From assembly GCF_032854445.1 (NCBI RefSeq), contig NW_027017960.1, positions 248,001-312,000 on the forward strand: a stretch of 64,000 bases of DNA, given 5' to 3'. The translations under genes and the position numbers were made by a program. The notes under the pieces were generated by a model, which saw only the letters and a list, made by a program, of their open reading frames with translations, did no database searches and was not told the DNA's origin. Below, one piece after another: positions 58,360 to 64,000 of the stretch (its first letter is position 1; each line of letters starts with the position of its first letter). This DNA comes from Liolophura sinensis. Its lineage: Eukaryota > Mollusca > Polyplacophora > Chitonida > Chitonidae.

Positions 58360-58925
58360 ATTTGGCTTGAGATCTTTCTCGAGAATATTTCACCTATACC
58401 ACGGCAGCCAGTATAATAGTGAGAGGGAACCGGCCTCCGCTGGTTGTCCTACGCTGTGTACATCATGGATCCGGTAAATGATATCTCTTGTAATTTCATG
58501 ATTAGGCGTAATTACATATTAAAATTGCCAATAACCCGACAACAGTGTTCCAATTCAGTTACCGATCCTAAGCCTACATGTCATTTCATACCAGGACATT
58601 ATAGTAGATGACAATTTGTACGGCGTTATACAAAAATTCAGTAACTAAAGAACTAAAGAACTAAAGAACAATACATAAACATGTAATAACAAGATGGATA
58701 TTATGCCAAAAATAAACACTATGGCTATAAAATTTAATAGCTATAAGTCCACTGTTTACGTAGACCAGTGCATTCTGGGGAAAATGAATGTCGCTATGTT
58801 TATCTGAGTTTTGTGTAACATGCGCCGTTTGGGGAGTTACGTAAATTACCTTCCCACGTACGGCCGGAGAGGAAGGCAGCACGAGCTAGATTTGAACTGA
58901 CAGCAACCGCATTTGTGAGAGGCTT
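58360..58925 (-). mobile_element. SINE interrupted by about 400 bp of other sequence
   Basis: The 3' half of a reverse-strand SINE (AATATTTCACCTATACCACG) lies at 58360-58450, and the 5' half (CCCACGTACGGCCGGAGAGG to the tRNA head) at 58845-58925. The 58450-58845 stretch has no feature I recognise, so it is either a nested insertion or two separate fragments. Confidence 0.6.
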
Positions 58926-59819
58926 CATTCAGTCAAATACAAAAATCGTATCTTAAAGTTGTAGAAAAAAATTAGTATAATTTATTAATAGTCTGCTATT
59001 GTTAGTCTGAGAAAAAACATTTATAAGACCCTATAGCAATCAAGCACTGGCCCAGAATGAACATTTCAAAGACAATCTAAGTGATTTTCTAAATTAGTCC
59101 ACAGGCGTGAACCGATTTGATTGAAAAATCAAGTAGATTACATATCACCTCCATTGTTTCCGAGGTAGCTTCCTTACCGGTGGTTGGCAAATATCCCTTT
59201 TCATCATGACAGCCTCGTTTTCGCAAAATGTCGGCTATTTATGGAACAAGGTTATGCGGAATCCCACAATGACAAGGCCGTAGGTCTATCAGTATCTTTG
59301 TTATCAGATTCCTTCAACCATGACATAACATTTGTCCTTAAAACAAAAATATGTCTGTCGTGCCTTAACAAAGCACGAAACATAGAAACATTCAACTTTC
59401 TACAACACAAGCAGGCGGATCGTTTGAAGGAGTGTTTGAATAGCATTGCTGTGTTGTCTACGGTATGCAGACAATCTCTCATTTCACATTTAAAATGGTT
59501 CCCTACCTTAAGAAGGAATATCTGCGTCAATTACATTTCCAAGGGTTGTCGTGATTGTGCTGTCCGTTATCTTCATGTAGGCCTACACACGGTATCCGTC
59601 ACGTGTAAACTCTAGAAGATATTTCCTTACTACGTAAACGAGACACACTCTTCAAATACAGGTGGTATCATAGCATCATAATACTTCCGAGTAGAGAAGT
59701 TTCACGCCATTATGCTATCCCTCACAGTTCACAATTTTCAAATGATCACCTCAGCCTAGAGAATTTCAGCCAGAACTGAGAAGTTCTGAAAACTGAGAGG
59801 TAATGGACTATTTCTAAAT

Positions 59820-60449
59820 TTACATAATCTTTACATGCAGGGAAATTCCTTGATGAAACCTTGATTCGTCTGTCATGTTCAACGGTTCTCCGTCTAAGAA
59901 TAATGAGTTATAATCGTGTTGTACAAGTTTTTCAAATCCAAACTTTTCAAATATTCGAGAGGAAAATCGACCGCTCGACTCTGCCGTTACCAACCGGAAA
60001 TTTCGCTCTTGAATGATCTGGAGCGTTTTGGCCACCATTTTTGTCCAGATTCCTTGACGCTGGTATTTCTCTGCAACACAAATGCCTCTGAAAATTCACC
60101 AGTGTGTCAACGTTGTATTTAGCGAACAGATCTAACCCTTCGTATAGCTTGTCAGTAATCTCGTAATTTAGGGCAAGTTTTCTCATCTTAGGGTCGTCTT
60201 TGGAAAAATTATACGCGTCCGGTTTATCTTTGTACACTATGGCTGCAAACCGAAGACCGACGATTTCCCCGGTTGACGAATCGATAGCCAGAACAGAGAG
60301 CCTGTCCTTCAGACAGACTGGAAAGGCGACGTCGAACAACAACACTCCGTCCTCAAGAGAGGCACTTTGTCGACAAACTCGATACACACGAACTGGCGCA
60401 CCCGGTCTTCGTCGTCAGCACACAACATTCGAACCTCAATGTCGGCCAT
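59820..60449 (-). pseudogene. Single-exon GNAT N-acetyltransferase (arylalkylamine NAT-like) with two frameshifts
   Basis: On the minus strand an ATG at 60449 (MADIEVRMLCADDEDRVRQF) leads into a GNAT fold of about 210 codons with no introns. The middle part, SVLAIDSSTGEIVGLRFAA, is the usual beta strand and substrate side. RGICVAEKYQRQGIWTKM is the acetyl-CoA loop of motif A (R/Q-x-x-G-x-G/A type). The end reads SSRIFEKFGFEKL before a stop at 59820. The first and last parts share one frame and the middle is offset. One indel lies near 60352-60362 and one in the A run at 60091-60094 (a T run in the gene). It may be a retro-pseudogene or an intact gene with base-calling errors. The general plan resembles invertebrate aaNAT/GNAT proteins that acetylate amines; the substrate is unknown. 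Confidence 0.7.
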
Positions 60450-60866
60450 GCTTGATGAAAAAGATAAAGAAAATCATCTTGGAATGCAAGGAAATCAAAG
60501 TCGTTTCAGTAAATACAAAGAAGCCTTCATCAAAAACAAGTGAAGATATAAGTGGAGACGTGTTTGATGATAAAGATTGTGTTTGTTGTTTAATTTATCC
60601 ATGATTAAAAACTCTATTTCAGTGGACTGTTTAATTTTTGCCAAAGGTTTGCAGCAATTATCACACGAGTGCCAGTTAGACAGGCAAATCCAGAGAATAT
60701 ATTCAACTCTTTATGCCACTGTGTCAAACTTATATATGTAACACGCCGCGTTTCGAATTTGATTTGAGGATCTAAGAAATGAACGAGCACACAAAAGTTT
60801 CCCATATTCGGACACACTGGGTGTGACAAACCGATAAACCAAATTTTCATTTCAAGCCACGTTGAT

Positions 60867-60883
60867 GGGGGAGGGGGGGGGGG
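60867..60883. repeat. G run
   Basis: A run of G with one A, upstream of the GNAT gene. Confidence 0.9.
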
Positions 60884-61109
60884 TCTCCATGTAATTTGGT
60901 TTGGTGCTATTTAAAGAGCTATTTTGGTGTCAAAACATCTGTGTCCTAAATGCAAGGTGAATTGATAAAGACTGGGGTAGTCTGAACTGCTTTCCTAAAT
61001 TGTGAAAATATTGCAGTTAATTAAAACCGATGTTGCACGTTTCATCAGAGTATACGGATAGAAGATATTTCTGTCCCTTCCACTATGCCTGGTGTGAAGT
61101 CACCCGCGA

Positions 61110-61232
61110 ACACATGACGTCATCAATCGCTGACGTATATCCACAAATGACGATGCCCTTTCAAACGCTTTTGACGTCATCCCATCATAAAGGCCTTACT
61201 CAACGTCACATCTGCCTGATTCGACGTCATAC
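61110..61232. promoter_or_regulatory. Cluster of CRE-like sites upstream of the GNAT gene
   Basis: Within about 120 bases there are two full TGACGTCA palindromes (61115-61122, 61172-61179), a CGACGTCA (61222-61229) and half sites at 61131 and 61203. The cluster lies about 660-780 bases upstream of the GNAT start codon, which is read leftward. This fits a CREB/ATF-responsive region, but the link to the gene is only by position. Confidence 0.4.
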
Positions 61233-61429
61233 AGGGACTATTGTCAGGTGACATCCGGCAAACTTTAGGGACACAGCCGAAGATTTTGTTTTTCACGGAA
61301 TCTTTAGTTATATGGGTTAAATAGTCTTATTCATCAAAATCCTACTGAAACATAGTGTTAGGCTTAATCCGTAGGATTTCTTTCATATTACTGTAATATC
61401 TCTACTCCATTTGTATTCTGACCAGAGTG

Positions 61430-61650
61430 GCACTTTAAGCATTTGCACGAATGGTTAGAATATAAAGCCTAACTCAGGTGAGTTGACATAAGGCCGTATG
61501 TCATCTTTTAGCTGTGACCATTTGTTAATTATCGCACCGTGGTCGCAATTCTGGTTTACTCTGGTAGCTGTAAGCTTTCCACTATACTGTATTCCTGCAT
61601 AGGTCATTACTCTGTTGGTGGACTAAGCATCACCGAGTACTGATCCCTTT
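61430..61650 (+). repeat. Dispersed repeat, second copy
   Basis: TTAGAATATAAAGCCTAACT, CCATTTGTTAATTATCGCAC and TTCTGGTTTACTCTGGTAGC match 37150-37310. It lies outside the inverted arms. Confidence 0.55.
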
Positions 61651-62211
61651 GCCTCGTTTAATGAAAAAAAATAGTCTAATTTCATTTTTTTCTTGCGACA
61701 GTACAAACCTCCAACGTATAGATGTGTAGAATTTCTGGCGTTCCGTATCACTGACGAAAGGCAAGTTTAGTAGTTAGCAAGACTTTCACAGATTGTTGAA
61801 TATAGGCGACATGTTGAAACAAACACAGTGAAGTCCCATATCTTGGGTGATAAAACTAGCAGACAGGCGGGGCATGTGATATAAGCTTGTAGCAGTGAAC
61901 AGGGCGCTTGAGGTCTGCAAATCTGGGGACACTCACTCTCCCCCTTCAATACTCATGTACACGACAAAATATGTATGATGTCGATTATTGTAACTACATT
62001 ACCTGCACCAATGCCCGGGGAGATTTCTTTAACACAGCGTCCTTAAGATATAGGAGAACAGACTAAACTCACAGGCAGGTATATGTCTACGTTTATGTTA
62101 TGTTCTTTTACAATGTAGGTCATACTTTTATGTGGTTCATCGTTTATCTGTTTGCATAGTGTAACCTTTGGTTTTACTTTATAATCTATTCGTGGGACAA
62201 TATATCACCTG

Positions 62212-62565
62212 GTGAAGTGGAGCACAGTGAACAAGGATTTGTATTGTAATGTTGGCAAGTTACTTAGGAACTTTTCCGTGTTTGACGTAAACCAACAGAC
62301 AGGCACACCATACTGTTCACTGGTGGTAAAGGAGTACCATCGAGTCCTACTTTGCTCCTGTCCCATACAAAGCGGGGAAATTCACAAAGTAATTCCTATC
62401 AAACATCGGGTTAGAACCTGCCTATACGGTGTGCATCCCATACGATGGAAACACAAACACTTTAAATGCTCGGCCACGGCCTGTTCTCAGCATGGGATGG
62501 AAGTTTACCGTTCTATTGGAGAATTACCCAACATAAATCGGTTTTATTTACCTATGCAGAGCTAG
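62212..62565 (+). other. Unrecognised open frame of about 117 codons
   Basis: The frame is open with a protein-like cysteine pattern (CSCPIQSGE, FKCSATACSQHG), but there is no ATG near its start and no family I recognise. It could be an exon of an unseen gene, a mobile-element remnant or chance. The rest of 61650-64000 shows nothing I can name. Confidence 0.25.
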
Positions 62566-64000
62566 AGATTCTGTTGAACTAGCGAGAGCTAATTGTTTTA
62601 CACAATGCTGTCAGCGAGATCTCTCTAAATGAAATTTAAAACGGTAATTATACGTTATCCATTATATATTACAACCATAAAATACCAATTACTTGTTAGA
62701 GGCCGATAAAGCTTATAATTACAGAAAGAAAGAAGGATTTGTTATAGCACAGGGCACACATATACGCTTAATATGTATTGGTAGAAATTATAATAATAGT
62801 GACGGCTCATGTTGTTTCCTCTCCCTTCCACAGCGCAACACCCTGCCCATCCCTTCTGTATCTCAATAGTACTCAGCAACTTTTACACACTATCTGTGTT
62901 TATTGTAATTGTGGCACAACTATAAGCTTAATGGTGAGTAACATCCATTTAAGTGAATAAAGTCGGTTATGTCCTTCGTAGTCACAAGACTGGAAAACTG
63001 TTAAGTATGACGCTAATGCCCAAGTCTTGCGCTCTGCCAAACTTGCCTTTCGTCAGTGACACCTAACGCCAGAAATTCTACACATCTATACGTTGGAGGT
63101 TTCTACTGTCGCAAGAAAAAAAATGAAATTAGACTAGTTCACCCACTCACACCCTGTGCTGCGTTGTCAAAGAGCATAGATAGCAGCACTATTGCAACAC
63201 AGTATATTCCTCGTGTGCAACGGAGTGGACATTTGGCTTGCACAAGATTCGGGCTCAAACCCGGCTTTAGACAGGGATTTTGTGATGTCTTTCGCTCTCA
63301 CTGTTTCTAGAGCTCCGGCTGTTTACACAGTCTAACGTTCGTTAAAGGCCACTTGTCTTCCACCAATAGGGGGAAAGTTCGTCAGTAAATTGGTATGGTC
63401 GGACTTGCTTGGTGATTTACGCCAGGTACTCTATTTCTACTCACGAATGTAATCAGTATCGTGTAAAGTATAAAACAGTCTTTATTTAGCAAAGATCACA
63501 ACATTGTGACGAGATTAATCAAACCATGATCTGTCAGGAAAAACTACACTGTCAAGTTTCTGTCGCGATTTAGACGAGATTTGGTCGAGAAATCAACGCA
63601 GAGCGAAATTCCAGCAAGCAGGCAAGATTCGATCGATAACGGGTGCGAGATTTGCATGAGTTTCTCGACAGATTGTCCCCGGAATGTCGCTCAGTCTTGC
63701 TGTGTTGTTCGAATATAGATGTTGACGGGTTGTGGCAAAAGCAAGCATGGCCGCATCCGGTTTCCGTAGATTCTGGCACTAGGAAGTTAAAGGTATATAG
63801 AATAGATTCTAATTGGCTGCACTGATTGATAGGCAAGTCCAGGCCATGCCTGTCCTAAGCTGAATTTTAGATGGGGCAGATCTATTCAAGCGTGACCAAG
63901 GCTGAAAGGCAAAACTCAGTAAACCCTTTGTCCATAGTAGCCAATCAGTGTTGATTGTGTATCTTTTTAAACGGGGACTTCCAGTAAATAAACCCCATGA

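Noticed and set aside
60200-60604. 134-codon open frame on + over the GNAT gene
   Set aside because: Antisense shadow; the minus strand carries the recognisable acetyl-CoA motif.
61110-61232. CRE cluster as a tandem repeat
   Set aside because: Spacing between the sites is irregular and the flanks differ, so it is not simple repetition.

Overview
This is metazoan nuclear DNA, AT-rich, with spliced genes, long introns and dense repeats. The commonest repeat is a tRNA-derived SINE whose 3' part ends in the phrase CTTGAGTACGGCGTAAAACA and an AAATA-type tail. I recognise it as a SINE type abundant in molluscs and other lophotrochozoans, so a marine mollusc is the likeliest source (inference). No bacterial, viral or organellar genes were seen.

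Layout. The window is dominated by a large inverted duplication. The left arm (about 1-22905, cut by the window edge) is matched in reverse complement by the right arm (about 35850-57180), around a unique spacer of about 13 kb. Each arm carries one copy of the same type I membrane protein gene. Its parts are a signal peptide exon (seen only for the right copy, 57334-57421), a PLAT/LH2 domain split over three exons, a thrombospondin type-1 exon, a transmembrane exon and a short tail with PPLPVP and YMNQ motifs. The left copy runs on + (6135-18003) and the right copy on - (57421-40314), so they converge. Each copy carries a one-base indel in a T run that breaks the frame if it is real. Exons 2, 3, 4 and 6 differ between the copies several times more than the introns beside them.

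Spacer. It holds a C-type-lectin-like gene (25119-31496, +, three exons) with a TAG at codon 4 of its signal peptide, followed by a minisatellite built from its own last coding bases. It also holds a two-exon gene resembling the beta subunit of calcium-activated (BK) potassium channels (34061-36112, +). The spacer side of the right arm ends inside that gene's second exon, and the left arm keeps only a broken piece of the exon (22636-22905, -).

Right flank (57180-64000). Here are the signal-peptide exon of the right receptor copy, an 84-bp tandem array, a frameshifted single-exon GNAT acetyltransferase (59820-60449, -), a cluster of CRE-like sites about 0.7 kb upstream of it, and otherwise unrecognised sequence.

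The rest is repeats: at least fifteen SINE copies, a palindromic MITE family, LINE RNase H and gag-like remnants, several minisatellites (four with periods near 84 bp) and microsatellites. Some insertions are in both arms and predate the duplication. Others are in one arm only, including a SINE with a 14-bp target duplication and an empty site in the other arm. All gene models are read by eye from splice signals, phase and domain pattern; no database or transcript was consulted.
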